Source: Thalassospira profundimaris
GTDB taxonomy: Bacteria > Pseudomonadota > Alphaproteobacteria > Rhodospirillales > Thalassospiraceae
Direction of reading: 5' to 3'
NCBI RefSeq assembly: GCF_003326795.1
Contig: NZ_JPWI01000006.1
Location: 62,001 to 126,000, forward strand
DNA: 64,000 bases
Below, one piece after another: positions 17,577-26,054 of the stretch; within the stretch, counting starts at the first letter, position 1, and each line of letters opens with the position of its first letter. The notes beneath the pieces were generated by a model. That model did not search any database and was not told the DNA's origin. It worked only from the letters and a program-made list of their open reading frames with translations. Both the position numbers and the translations under genes were made by a program.

Positions 17577-19361
17577 ATGATTGCTGATCTTCCTTTTACA
17601 CTTGCCGCCCTGCGGCAGGCATACGCATCAGGTGTGAGTCCGACGCAAGTCATCGAAGAGGCGTTTCGTCGACTGGATGCCACCAATGATCCGGGCATCT
17701 TTATTCATACTGCACGCGATGCAGCCCTTGCCGCGGCCAGGGAACTTGGCAGTTATGACGGACGTCCTCTTTGGGGAGTGCCCTATGTCGCCAAGGACAA
17801 TATCGATGTTCTTGGCATGCCAACTACGGCAGCCTGTCCTGATTTTGCCTATGATGCGACGCGTGATGCATTTGTAGTGGCCCAGCTTCGTGCGGCCGGT
17901 GCGATCTGCCTTGGCAAAGCCAATCTTGATCAGTTCGCAACGGGTCTTGTCGGGGTGCGCAGCCCCTATCCGGTGCCACTGAATGCGGTTGATCCAGCAA
18001 TTGTGCCCGGTGGTTCATCGTCGGGATCAGCCGTTGCGGTTGCGCACGGGATTGCGACATTCTCGCTTGGAACCGATACGGCGGGGTCGGGGCGTGTACC
18101 CGCAGCGCTAAACAGCATTGTCGGCCTTAAACCGACCCTTGGTGCCTTTTCGGCAAGCGGGGTGGTTCCGGCCTGTCGTACCCTTGATACGATTTCGATC
18201 TTTGCGTTGAACGTGTCAGATGCGTGGGACGTGTTCGAGGTTTCCGCGAAATATGACCCCAAGGATGCCTATTCCCGCGACTTCCCGGCAATGGGCGGGT
18301 TGTGCTCTGTTGTACCGACGCGGGTTGCCGTGCCCAATGCCAACACCCTTGAAACATTTGGCGATGACATTCAGGCCAGCCATTTCCACAAGGACGTCAA
18401 AAAGCTGTCCGAGCTTGGATGCGAAGTCACCGAGATCGATTTCACGCCGTTCTACAATGTCGCGAAGATGCTTTATGAAGGCGCATGGGTGGCAGAACGG
18501 GTTGCCGCGGTTGGATTGCGTCTGACCGAAAAGCCCGAAACCATGCATCCAACCACGCGCGCCATTCTTGAACCGGGTTTAAAGCTTTCAGCTGCCGATG
18601 CCTTTAACGGTATGTATCGCCTTAAGGATCTGGCGCGGGAATGCGAATTTGCGATGGCCGGGATTGATGCTATCTGTGTGCCGACCATTCCGCATTTCGT
18701 ATCGGTCGAGGATATTACCGCCGATCCGATCGGGCCGAATTCCCGTCTGGGGACCTATACCAATTTCGTCAATTTGCTTGATATGTGCGGGATTGCCGTG
18801 CCCACGGGGGCGCGCAGCGATGGCCGCCCGGGCAGTCTGACCATCCTTGCGCGTAAGGGCGAAGATGCCATGGTTGCCTCGCTGGCAGCGCGTATGGAAG
18901 ACGGCATGGTTGGTGCGACCGGTTGGGATCGGGCTAAACCGTTGCTTCCTTCTGATACGGTCGGGGCCGATGAAATCGGCATGGTGGTTTGTGGGGCGCA
19001 TATGTTGGGCCTGCCACTTAATCCCGAATTGACCGGGCGCGGGGCACGGTTGCTGCGCAAAACCAAGACGGCCGCAAAATACAGCTTCTACGCTCTTGCC
19101 GGTGGTCCGCCCAAACGTCCGGGCATGGTCGCGGTTGCGGAGGGGGGAGCTGCGATTGAGGTCGAGGTTTGGGCATTGCCGAAATCGGAAGTCGGTGGTT
19201 TCCTTGCCGGGATTCCGTCCCCGTTATGTCTTGGCTCGGTAGAGCTTGAAGATGGCACCTTCGAGAAGGGCTTCCTGTGTGAAAGTGCCGGTCTGGTCGG
19301 TGCAACCGAAATCACCGATCTTGGAAGCTGGCGTGCCTTTATCACCAAGATGGCGGGCTAA
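17577..19361 (+). CDS. atzF: Allophanate hydrolase (amidase signature family)
   Basis: The 594-residue length and two-part structure match allophanate hydrolase (AtzF), which converts allophanate to ammonia and CO2. The amidase Ser-cisSer-Lys triad is visible: Lys73 in PYVAKDNID, cis-Ser in PGGSSSGSAVAVAHG (147/148) and the nucleophile Ser171 in GTDTAGSGRVP. From about residue 450 the small C-terminal domain typical of this family follows. Urea carboxylase, biuret hydrolase and cyanuric acid hydrolase genes are absent here. It is the last gene of the importer operon (48 bases after the ATPase), so the imported solute may be degraded through allophanate. Confidence 0.88.
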   Translation: MIADLPFTLAALRQAYASGVSPTQVIEEAFRRLDATNDPGIFIHTARDAALAAARELGSYDGRPLWGVPYVAKDNIDVLGMPTTAACPDFAYDATRDAFVVAQLRAAGAICLGKANLDQFATGLVGVRSPYPVPLNAVDPAIVPGGSSSGSAVAVAHGIATFSLGTDTAGSGRVPAALNSIVGLKPTLGAFSASGVVPACRTLDTISIFALNVSDAWDVFEVSAKYDPKDAYSRDFPAMGGLCSVVPTRVAVPNANTLETFGDDIQASHFHKDVKKLSELGCEVTEIDFTPFYNVAKMLYEGAWVAERVAAVGLRLTEKPETMHPTTRAILEPGLKLSAADAFNGMYRLKDLARECEFAMAGIDAICVPTIPHFVSVEDITADPIGPNSRLGTYTNFVNLLDMCGIAVPTGARSDGRPGSLTILARKGEDAMVASLAARMEDGMVGATGWDRAKPLLPSDTVGADEIGMVVCGAHMLGLPLNPELTGRGARLLRKTKTAAKYSFYALAGGPPKRPGMVAVAEGGAAIEVEVWALPKSEVGGFLAGIPSPLCLGSVELEDGTFEKGFLCESAGLVGATEITDLGSWRAFITKMAG

Positions 19362-19537
19362 GCTATCGGGTTTTGTGCGGTGCTAGCACGAAATCAAATG
19401 TGGATTTCCAAATGGTCGTGCCGTTATCAACTTTGTCAAACGGCGCGACCAGACTTTCCTTCACGCCAAAGACCGTATCGGCCGGATATGCACCGGGCGA
19501 TGGGGCTATCGTGGGGCTGGTCGCAGCACAAGGATAC

Positions 19538-20491
19538 TCAATCGGAACTGACGCGGATCGGCTTTCCATTGATCCATGCCAGAACGGCCTCAACGGTTTG
19601 ACCGTAAAACACTTCCCAAGTGTGGCGCGTGACATAGCCAAGATGGGGTGTCAACAACAACCGCTCACATTTGCGCAGCGGATGCGATGGCGGCAAAGGT
19701 TCGCGGTCATAGACATCAATTCCGGCGCCTGCGATCTCGCCCTTGTTAACGGCATCAATCAGGGCAACGTCATCGACAATCGGTCCGCGTGATGTGTTGA
19801 TCAGGAAGGCGGTTTTCTTCATCTGTGCGAATTCAGCACTGCCGATCAGCCCGCGTGTCCGGTCCGAAAGACGCTGATGAATGGTGACGAAATCGGCATC
19901 ACGCAAAAGGGTTTCCTTGCTGTCCATGTATTCGACTCCCAGTTCTTCGCAGCGTTCTCTGGTCAGGTTGGCGCTCCAGGCAGTGACACGCATCTCAAAG
20001 GCCTGCGCGATTTTGGCAATCTTTGCGCCAAGCCGTCCCAGACCAACGATCCCCAGTGTCGAACCGGCAAGGTCCTGTCCAAGACCAATCTGCCAACCGC
20101 CACCGCGCATGGAAGCGTTCTCGTCGACGATATTGCGCGCCAGTCCCAGCATCAGGGCAAAGGTCAGTTCAGGTGTTGCGGTGGACGGGCTTTCTGTGCC
20201 GCAAACAGTGATGCCAAGTTGATTGGCAGTTGCGACATCAATCGCGTCATTGCGCTTGCCGGTCGTCACAATCAGTTTCAGGTTTGGTAATGCGCGTATC
20301 AGTTCGCCGGATATCGGGGTGCGTTCGCGCATGACGCACAAGACATCAAAGGGCATCAAACGATCACGAAGGGCATCCGGATGAATGATCGTGTCATTAA
20401 ACACCGTGATTTCGCCGTGAGCAGTCACGCCTGACCAGTCCGCAGCTTGCAGGGCAAGATTCTGGTAATCGTCAAGAATGGCAATGCGCAT
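19538..20491 (-). CDS. D-2-hydroxyacid dehydrogenase family protein
   Basis: The 317-residue NAD-dependent oxidoreductase has the Rossmann motif GLGRLGAKIAKIA and the family catalytic residues: Arg in INTSRGPIVDD, Glu in DVYDREPLPP and His in LLTPHLGYVTRHTWEVF. The family reduces 2-keto acids or oxidises D-2-hydroxy acids; substrate choice cannot be read. It lies alone between the allophanate hydrolase gene (convergent) and the aryl polyene operon (same strand, about 30 bases before it), so read-through from that operon into this gene's promoter region is not excluded in the opposite sense. Confidence 0.88.
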   Translation of the reverse strand: MRIAILDDYQNLALQAADWSGVTAHGEITVFNDTIIHPDALRDRLMPFDVLCVMRERTPISGELIRALPNLKLIVTTGKRNDAIDVATANQLGITVCGTESPSTATPELTFALMLGLARNIVDENASMRGGGWQIGLGQDLAGSTLGIVGLGRLGAKIAKIAQAFEMRVTAWSANLTRERCEELGVEYMDSKETLLRDADFVTIHQRLSDRTRGLIGSAEFAQMKKTAFLINTSRGPIVDDVALIDAVNKGEIAGAGIDVYDREPLPPSHPLRKCERLLLTPHLGYVTRHTWEVFYGQTVEAVLAWINGKPIRVSSD

Positions 20492-20521
20492 AGTGTGGTC
20501 GTTCCCGTTTCGGCCCGCGTT

Positions 20522-21751
20522 TTACGCTCTGGCAAGGATCAGTGACGTATTGATACCGCCAAAGGCGAAATTGTTGCTCATCAGATATTCCGCAGCAATG
20601 GCGCGCGGCTTGTCCCGGATATAGTCAAGCTCGGCACAATCGGGGTCGGGGGTCACAAGGTTTGCGGTCGGAACAAAGGTTCCTTCGCGCATCATCTCAA
20701 GACCAAGCCAGGCTTCAATGGCGCCGCATGCCCCAAGAGTATGGCCAAAATGACCTTTCAGGGTATGGATCGGAACGGCACGTTCAAACACGGCGCGCGT
20801 GGCTTTGCTTTCTGCGAGGTCGCCATGATCGGTTGCGGTGCCGTGACCGTTGACGATGTCGATATCAGCCGGTGACAGGCCCGCATCTTCAAGCGATTTG
20901 CGCAGGGCGATTTCCATCTTGTCGGCCTGTGGCTGGGTGATGTGTGCCCCATCGGAATTGGATGCAAATCCGACAATCTCGCCAAAGATGGTCGCACCGC
21001 GCGCGACGGCATGTTCATATTCTTCAAGGATCAGGGTCCCGGCCCCTTCACCGATCACCAGACCATCACGGTTCTGATCATAGGGGCGCGGGGTGATTTC
21101 CGGATGATCGTTATTGTCGCTGGTGGCAAACAGGGTATCAAACACGGCCACCATGGTGGGGCAAAGTTCTTCGGCACCACCGGCAATCATGACGTCCTGC
21201 ATCCCGTATTTGATGGCCTCATAGGCATAACCGATCCCCATGCTGCCCGATGTACAGGCGGTTGATGTGGGAATGATCCGCCCGCAAATACCATAAAGGA
21301 CACCAATATTGACCGCTGATGTGTGGCTCATCATCTGGATATAGCTGGTCGCGGTAATCGCGTTGCTGTCACCGGTTTCCATCAGTCGGGTAAAGCCAAG
21401 AACGGGCGGGGTGCTTCCGAATGAAGACCCATAGGCAATGCCAAGGCGTCCCCCCTGCAGGATTGATTTTTCGTCGCGCAGGCCCGCCATTTCAAGTGCC
21501 CGGTCGGTTGCGGCAACCGACATCTGGGCAACGCGGCCCATGCTGCGCAGCTGTTTGCGGTTGAACTTCCCCTTAAGGCTGAAATCTTCTACCGGACCGG
21601 CAAGGCGGGTTCGGAGATCATATTTCCCGTCCCATTCATCCATGCGTTTGATGCCGGTTTCACCCGCATTCATCCGTGATGAAATGGTTTGCCAGTCATT
21701 GCCCAATGCGGTGATCCCGGCCATGCCGGTTACAACAACCCGTCTGGTCAT
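20522..21751 (-). CDS. Beta-ketoacyl-ACP synthase of the aryl polyene cluster (first)
   Basis: A FabF-like ketosynthase with an intact Cys-His-His triad: Cys166 in PTSTACTSGSMG, His in NGHGTATDHGD and His in GHFGHTLGACGAIEAWLG. It should extend the polyene by decarboxylative condensation with malonyl-ACP. The start at 21751 (MTRRVVVTGM) overlaps the ketoreductase stop as ATGA; a 20-residue upstream extension is in frame but lies inside the ketoreductase gene. It is the last gene of the cluster. A chain-length-factor homologue at the opposite end of the operon may be its partner. Confidence 0.92.
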   Translation of the reverse strand: MTRRVVVTGMAGITALGNDWQTISSRMNAGETGIKRMDEWDGKYDLRTRLAGPVEDFSLKGKFNRKQLRSMGRVAQMSVAATDRALEMAGLRDEKSILQGGRLGIAYGSSFGSTPPVLGFTRLMETGDSNAITATSYIQMMSHTSAVNIGVLYGICGRIIPTSTACTSGSMGIGYAYEAIKYGMQDVMIAGGAEELCPTMVAVFDTLFATSDNNDHPEITPRPYDQNRDGLVIGEGAGTLILEEYEHAVARGATIFGEIVGFASNSDGAHITQPQADKMEIALRKSLEDAGLSPADIDIVNGHGTATDHGDLAESKATRAVFERAVPIHTLKGHFGHTLGACGAIEAWLGLEMMREGTFVPTANLVTPDPDCAELDYIRDKPRAIAAEYLMSNNFAFGGINTSLILARA

Positions 21752-22473
21752 AGCATCCCCCCGTTCACGCTGATGACCTGCCGGGTGATATAGGACGCAT
21801 CGGCACTGCACAGGAAGGCCACGGTTGCCGCAATTTCATCAGCGGTGCCGTAACGACGCATCGGGATCATGGCCTTGACCTCGTCTTCGGGCAGGTCATC
21901 GGTCATTTGCGTTTCAATAACCCCCGGTGCCACGGCATTGACGGTGATCTTGCGTTTGGCAAGTTCAAGTGCCAGCGATTTAACCGCACCAATGATACCC
22001 GCCTTGGATGCGGCATAGTTCACCTGACCGCGATTGCCAGCAAGTCCGGCAATCGACGTCAGTGCAACGATACGTCCACCTTTGCGACGCTGGATGATCG
22101 GCATGATCACGGGTTTCAGGACATTGTAAAAGCCATCAAGATTGGTGTGCAAGACACTGTCCCAATCTTCATCTTCAAGTGCGGGAAAGGCATTGTCACG
22201 CGTCAGACCGGCATTGAGAACCACGCCATAAGGCGCGCCAAATTGTGCGATATCTTCCTCAAGCGCGGTGCGTGTTGCGTCACGATCTGCAATGTCAAAG
22301 CAGATCAGACGGCCCTGACGACCAGTCGCAATGACATCATCAAGAACCTTTTGCGCGCCAATCTGATCGGAATTGTAATGCACGATGACGTCAAATCCGT
22401 CGCGGGCAAGGCGTCTTGCGGTGGCGGCACCAATGCCTTTGCTGGCACCGGTTACCAGTATGGTTTCTGTCAT
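21748..22473 (-). CDS. 3-oxoacyl-ACP reductase (FabG type) of the aryl polyene cluster
   Basis: A 241-residue short-chain dehydrogenase with NADPH motif TGASKGIGAATARRLA and active-site Ser-Tyr-Lys in LTSIAGLAGNRGQVNYAASK. The C-terminal AFLCSADASYITRQVISVNG is typical of FabG. In polyene synthesis it would reduce the 3-keto intermediate before dehydration. It overlaps the ketosynthase downstream and the dehydratase upstream by 4 bases each. Confidence 0.93.
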   Translation of the reverse strand: MTETILVTGASKGIGAATARRLARDGFDVIVHYNSDQIGAQKVLDDVIATGRQGRLICFDIADRDATRTALEEDIAQFGAPYGVVLNAGLTRDNAFPALEDEDWDSVLHTNLDGFYNVLKPVIMPIIQRRKGGRIVALTSIAGLAGNRGQVNYAASKAGIIGAVKSLALELAKRKITVNAVAPGVIETQMTDDLPEDEVKAMIPMRRYGTADEIAATVAFLCSADASYITRQVISVNGGML

Positions 22474-22967
22474 GGCTTTGCCGTGTCCTGATTAATGGTC
22501 GTCGTGTTTTCTTGTTGTGCGTCGTTTTCCGAAGCGGGCTGATAGACATTGATCTGTGCAAAGACCAGAACAGTTTCCCTGTTTCTGACTTCGCCTTCAA
22601 AGACGCCCATCTGTTCATCTTCGAAGATGTTTTTTACAAAGACATCAAGACAACTGCCAGCCTGAAACCAATCGCATGCAAGGGTCATTTTGCGCGTTCC
22701 CAGAAGATAGCCGATCCGGGGCGGCGAGGTCGGGTCTTCCTGCTTGCCGCGCCAGCCGCTATAGGCGGCAACGGCCTGCGCGATATATTCAATCCCGACA
22801 TAGGCCGGAACCCCAAGTCCTTCCTCGAAAAACATGCTGTTTTTGTGAATGGTGACGCGGGCATGGAGTGTTTGCGGATCAGCCGAACATACCTCGTCAA
22901 TCAGCAGCATCGGGGATGCATGCGGGACCAGTTCATCAACAGCAGGGATGGCAGAATGTTCATTCAT
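22470..22967 (-). CDS. Hotdog-fold 3-hydroxyacyl-ACP dehydratase
   Basis: The 165-residue protein begins with DELVPHASPMLLIDEVCSA, the signature of FabA/FabZ-like dehydratases (His in PHASPM), followed by the helix region VGIEYIAQAVAAYSGW. It resembles the ApeP-type dehydratase of aryl polyene clusters, which removes water after ketoreduction to leave each conjugated double bond. The C-terminal 20 residues are polar and probably disordered. It sits between a ketosynthase and the ketoreductase with 4-base overlaps. Confidence 0.88.
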   Translation of the reverse strand: MNEHSAIPAVDELVPHASPMLLIDEVCSADPQTLHARVTIHKNSMFFEEGLGVPAYVGIEYIAQAVAAYSGWRGKQEDPTSPPRIGYLLGTRKMTLACDWFQAGSCLDVFVKNIFEDEQMGVFEGEVRNRETVLVFAQINVYQPASENDAQQENTTTINQDTAKP

Positions 22968-24190
22968 GATGACGGGCCACTATTGTTAAAACCGCGCCCG
23001 AGAATTACGGACACATTGCTGCCGCCAAAGGCAAAGGAATTGCTCATCATTGCAGACTGATCAGCTGGCGCAAGACGCTGACCGACGGTTTCGACCAGAT
23101 TGATGGCAGGAATCCCGGGATCAATAACACCATCCCAGATATGGCGGGGCAGCGGTGCACCATCATGCATCTGGTTGAGCGACAACCAAAGAATTGCAGC
23201 CTCGATCGCCCCCGCCGCACCAAGGGTGTGACCGGTCATTGGTTTGGTGGAACTTACTGCGACCGGGTGATCAAATATGGTGTGAACCGCGCGGGCTTCC
23301 ATGCTGTCATTAAGCGGGGTCGCTGTACCATGCAGATTGACATAGGAAATGGCGTCTGTTGGCAAACCTGATTGTTCAAGGGCTGCGCGCATTGCCGCCA
23401 TCGCCCCGATCCCGTCAGGATGTGGTGCGTTCGGATGATGGGCATCGGACGTTTCGCCGACCCCCATAACAGCAATCTTGCCGCGATCCGGACGCATGAC
23501 AAACAATGCTGCCCCTTCGCCAATATTGATCCCGTCACGATTGATACTCAGCGGATTACAGATGCCTGTTGCAACCGAACTCAGCGAATGGAAACCGCGC
23601 ACGGTCAGGCGGCATAGGCTATCAACACCGCCAACCAGAACCGCATCACACAAACCCGCCCGGATCAGGCGCTGGGCCGCGCCAAACGCCTTGGCACTTG
23701 ATGAACATGCCGTTGAAATCACATAGGCCTGGTTTTGCAGATCAAGCGCATCGCGCAGGAATTCGGCAGGTGATCCGATTTCCTGATCCTCATAACGGAA
23801 ACTTTCCGCCCAATGGCCGGTCGTCAGCCGGTCGCGATAGCCAGAAGTGCCTTCTTCGATCCCTGATGTACTCGTTCCAAGAATGACAGCGACCCGGTCC
23901 TTGCCAAATGTTGCAATAACATCGGAAATTTCGTCAGAAATCTGGTTTGCCGCAGTCCAGAGCAAACGGTTGTTGCGCGTATCGTAATGACCAAGATGAT
24001 CGGGTAAAGGATCAACCGCCCCGGTAAAAGTCCCCAATATGGTGCTTTCACCAACCAGATAGTCCTCATGCAGACGCATGTCTGCCGGGCGATCACCAAA
24101 CAGCGTTTCCGATGATTGGGCGATCCCCGTACCGAGGGCCGATACCATGCCCAACGCGGACAGAAATGCGGGTTTTTCGGTCACGTTCAT
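22964..24190 (-). CDS. Beta-ketoacyl-ACP synthase of the aryl polyene cluster (second)
   Basis: A 408-residue ketosynthase with intact triad: Cys162 in VISTACSSSAKAFG, His in NLHGTATPLND and His in KPMTGHTLGAAGAIEA. It differs clearly from the other ketosynthase of the cluster and is likely the second condensing enzyme (for example for the acyl-lipid part or the first elongation). Its start overlaps the preceding lipoprotein gene's stop by 4 bases. Confidence 0.9.
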   Translation of the reverse strand: MNVTEKPAFLSALGMVSALGTGIAQSSETLFGDRPADMRLHEDYLVGESTILGTFTGAVDPLPDHLGHYDTRNNRLLWTAANQISDEISDVIATFGKDRVAVILGTSTSGIEEGTSGYRDRLTTGHWAESFRYEDQEIGSPAEFLRDALDLQNQAYVISTACSSSAKAFGAAQRLIRAGLCDAVLVGGVDSLCRLTVRGFHSLSSVATGICNPLSINRDGINIGEGAALFVMRPDRGKIAVMGVGETSDAHHPNAPHPDGIGAMAAMRAALEQSGLPTDAISYVNLHGTATPLNDSMEARAVHTIFDHPVAVSSTKPMTGHTLGAAGAIEAAILWLSLNQMHDGAPLPRHIWDGVIDPGIPAINLVETVGQRLAPADQSAMMSNSFAFGGSNVSVILGRGFNNSGPSS

Positions 24191-24822
24191 GGCGTCATCC
24201 GCCTTGAATTAATGGCAAGATCATAGCCAAGTGCCAAATTGCGCAACGTTGCCTGACCCTGCCAGGGATCACCATCAGGACGGTTGATCTGCATGAAGAT
24301 ATCGCCATCATTTTGGGTCTTGATCATGCGTTTGTTGCCTGTCTCCGAAATCGACAAATCAGTGCCAAGGGCGCTGCGCACAACATCGACCGGCCAATAG
24401 GTCATGATCATATCGGCAAGCAGGCGACGCCCGTCAACCATTCCGGAAACCCAGTCTGCGGTGGTGATATCAAGTGCATTTTCTGTCCAGTCGATATCAA
24501 GGGCACGGCGTCCCAGATCGTCAAGTACCGTGATTTTGACGCGGTCGGCATTGATGGCAATGCGGGCAATAAAGGTTGCGCGATCCTGCCCGGATTGGGG
24601 GGGCGGGTTCTTCCATTTTGCCGAAACCTGCTGGGTGACATTGATGACCGTGTCTTTCAGCCAGGGCTGATCGGGAAGTGTCAGCGCAGCACCACTGACC
24701 TGATCAAGCACGATCACGTTATACGCACTTGTCCGCGCCATTTCCGAAGTGGAACTGGTCGATATTTGCGTACTACATGCACCGAGCATCACGGCGGTCA
24801 ACAAGGTCAGGACTGATCGCAT
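24187..24822 (-). CDS. DUF3261-type lipoprotein of the aryl polyene cluster
   Basis: The 211-residue product starts with a lipoprotein signal (VLTLLTAVMLGAC; lipobox Leu-Gly-Ala-Cys) and then a beta-rich domain resembling DUF3261, a family regularly found in aryl polyene clusters. It is predicted to be anchored in the outer or inner membrane and to help move the finished lipid to the outer membrane. It overlaps the oxidoreductase gene by 16 bases and the ketosynthase gene by 4. Confidence 0.75.
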   Translation of the reverse strand: MRSVLTLLTAVMLGACSTQISTSSTSEMARTSAYNVIVLDQVSGAALTLPDQPWLKDTVINVTQQVSAKWKNPPPQSGQDRATFIARIAINADRVKITVLDDLGRRALDIDWTENALDITTADWVSGMVDGRRLLADMIMTYWPVDVVRSALGTDLSISETGNKRMIKTQNDGDIFMQINRPDGDPWQGQATLRNLALGYDLAINSRRMTP

Positions 24823-26036
24823 AGGTCGTGCAACATCTTAAGGTAATGGTCGGTTTTGCTTACCAGTGGATTGTCGATATTCCAGGCGTAACCGGCAAGG
24901 ATCGAGACAACCATGCGCTTGATCTGTGTGTCGTCGGTCGGCTGATTGAAAATGATCGTCTGAAGGCGCTCGTCATACCATGCGTCAACATAGGAACGAA
25001 AGGTCGCAACCCCCTTTTCGAGCGGGTCGGCATAGTCCTTTTGCCAATCCACGTCTTTGCCCTGATGATGTTCGATCAGAACCTTGGCGGCCATTTCGGC
25101 TGACTGCAGGGCGATGGTTACCCCCGATGAGAAAACGGGATCAAGGAACCCGGCGGAATTACCCAGCAGGGCATACCCATCCCCGAATAGCTGGTCGGAC
25201 TGGGCACTGTACCCGGCAATCGCATTCAGCGGCCGGGTTGGTTTGGCGTCGGCCAGCAACGTGCCCAGTCGGGTCTCGTTGATCAGTGTGTCAAAGATAT
25301 CCTGCTGTTCCATGGCTGACCATTTGGGGTCTTGGTCCGGAAAGATAACCCCGACCGATGACGTGCCGTCCGAAAACGGGATCAGCCAATACCAGATTTC
25401 ATGATGGGTCGGATGAACCGTAATCAGGATCTTGTTCCGGTCATAGTCCGGATCGGTAATGTTGTCCTGAATATGGGTAAAGAGTGCCCGCCGCTCTGTC
25501 GAATGGTCCGACCGTGCAATGCCCAGCATGCGGGGCAATACGCGTCCGTAACCACTGGCATCAAGGACAAATCCGGATCGAAGATGCTCGACCGCGCCCT
25601 GATCATTTTCAAATGTCAGTTGGCATTCGCCCTTGGCAAGTTCGGCACGGGTTACCTTGTGACCAAAACGGATATCAATGCCCGCATTTGTCGCATGATC
25701 GGTCAGGATTTTGTCAAACCGGGCGCGTTGGACCTGAAAGGTTGTTCCCCAGCCGTCGGTTTCGAAATTCTCGCGAAAATCGATGGCCTGATATTGCGGG
25801 CCGCGTTCAAAGACAGCACCATTTTTGAACTGGAACCCGGCTTCTTCGACAGCATCCAGAAGACCTGCACGTTCAAGAATATTCATGCAATTGGGCAAAA
25901 GGCTTTCGCCAATCACAAAACGTGGAAAGGTTTGTGCTTCCAGGACAATAACACTGAGCCCGGCATCATGCAGAAACTTGGCTGCAACCGCACCCGCCGG
26001 TCCGGCACCGATAATCGCAACATCGCAATCGCGCAT
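24807..26036 (-). CDS. FAD-dependent oxidoreductase with halogenase-like WxWxIP motif
   Basis: The 409-residue protein has the FAD-binding motif VAIIGAGPAGAVAAKFLHDA, then FPRFVIGESLLPNCM, and the second FAD motif YALLGNSAGFLDPVFSSG. It belongs to the tryptophan-halogenase-like/geranylgeranyl-reductase superfamily. EIWYWLIPFSDG contains WYWLIP, which fits the WxWxIP signature of flavin-dependent halogenases. Homologues are common in aryl polyene clusters, where their reaction is not settled; I do not infer halogenation from this motif alone. It lies 18 bases after the exporter gene. Confidence 0.82.
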   Translation of the reverse strand: MRDCDVAIIGAGPAGAVAAKFLHDAGLSVIVLEAQTFPRFVIGESLLPNCMNILERAGLLDAVEEAGFQFKNGAVFERGPQYQAIDFRENFETDGWGTTFQVQRARFDKILTDHATNAGIDIRFGHKVTRAELAKGECQLTFENDQGAVEHLRSGFVLDASGYGRVLPRMLGIARSDHSTERRALFTHIQDNITDPDYDRNKILITVHPTHHEIWYWLIPFSDGTSSVGVIFPDQDPKWSAMEQQDIFDTLINETRLGTLLADAKPTRPLNAIAGYSAQSDQLFGDGYALLGNSAGFLDPVFSSGVTIALQSAEMAAKVLIEHHQGKDVDWQKDYADPLEKGVATFRSYVDAWYDERLQTIIFNQPTDDTQIKRMVVSILAGYAWNIDNPLVSKTDHYLKMLHDLCDQS

Positions 26037-26054
26037 TTGTGTTCTTCCTTTCGA

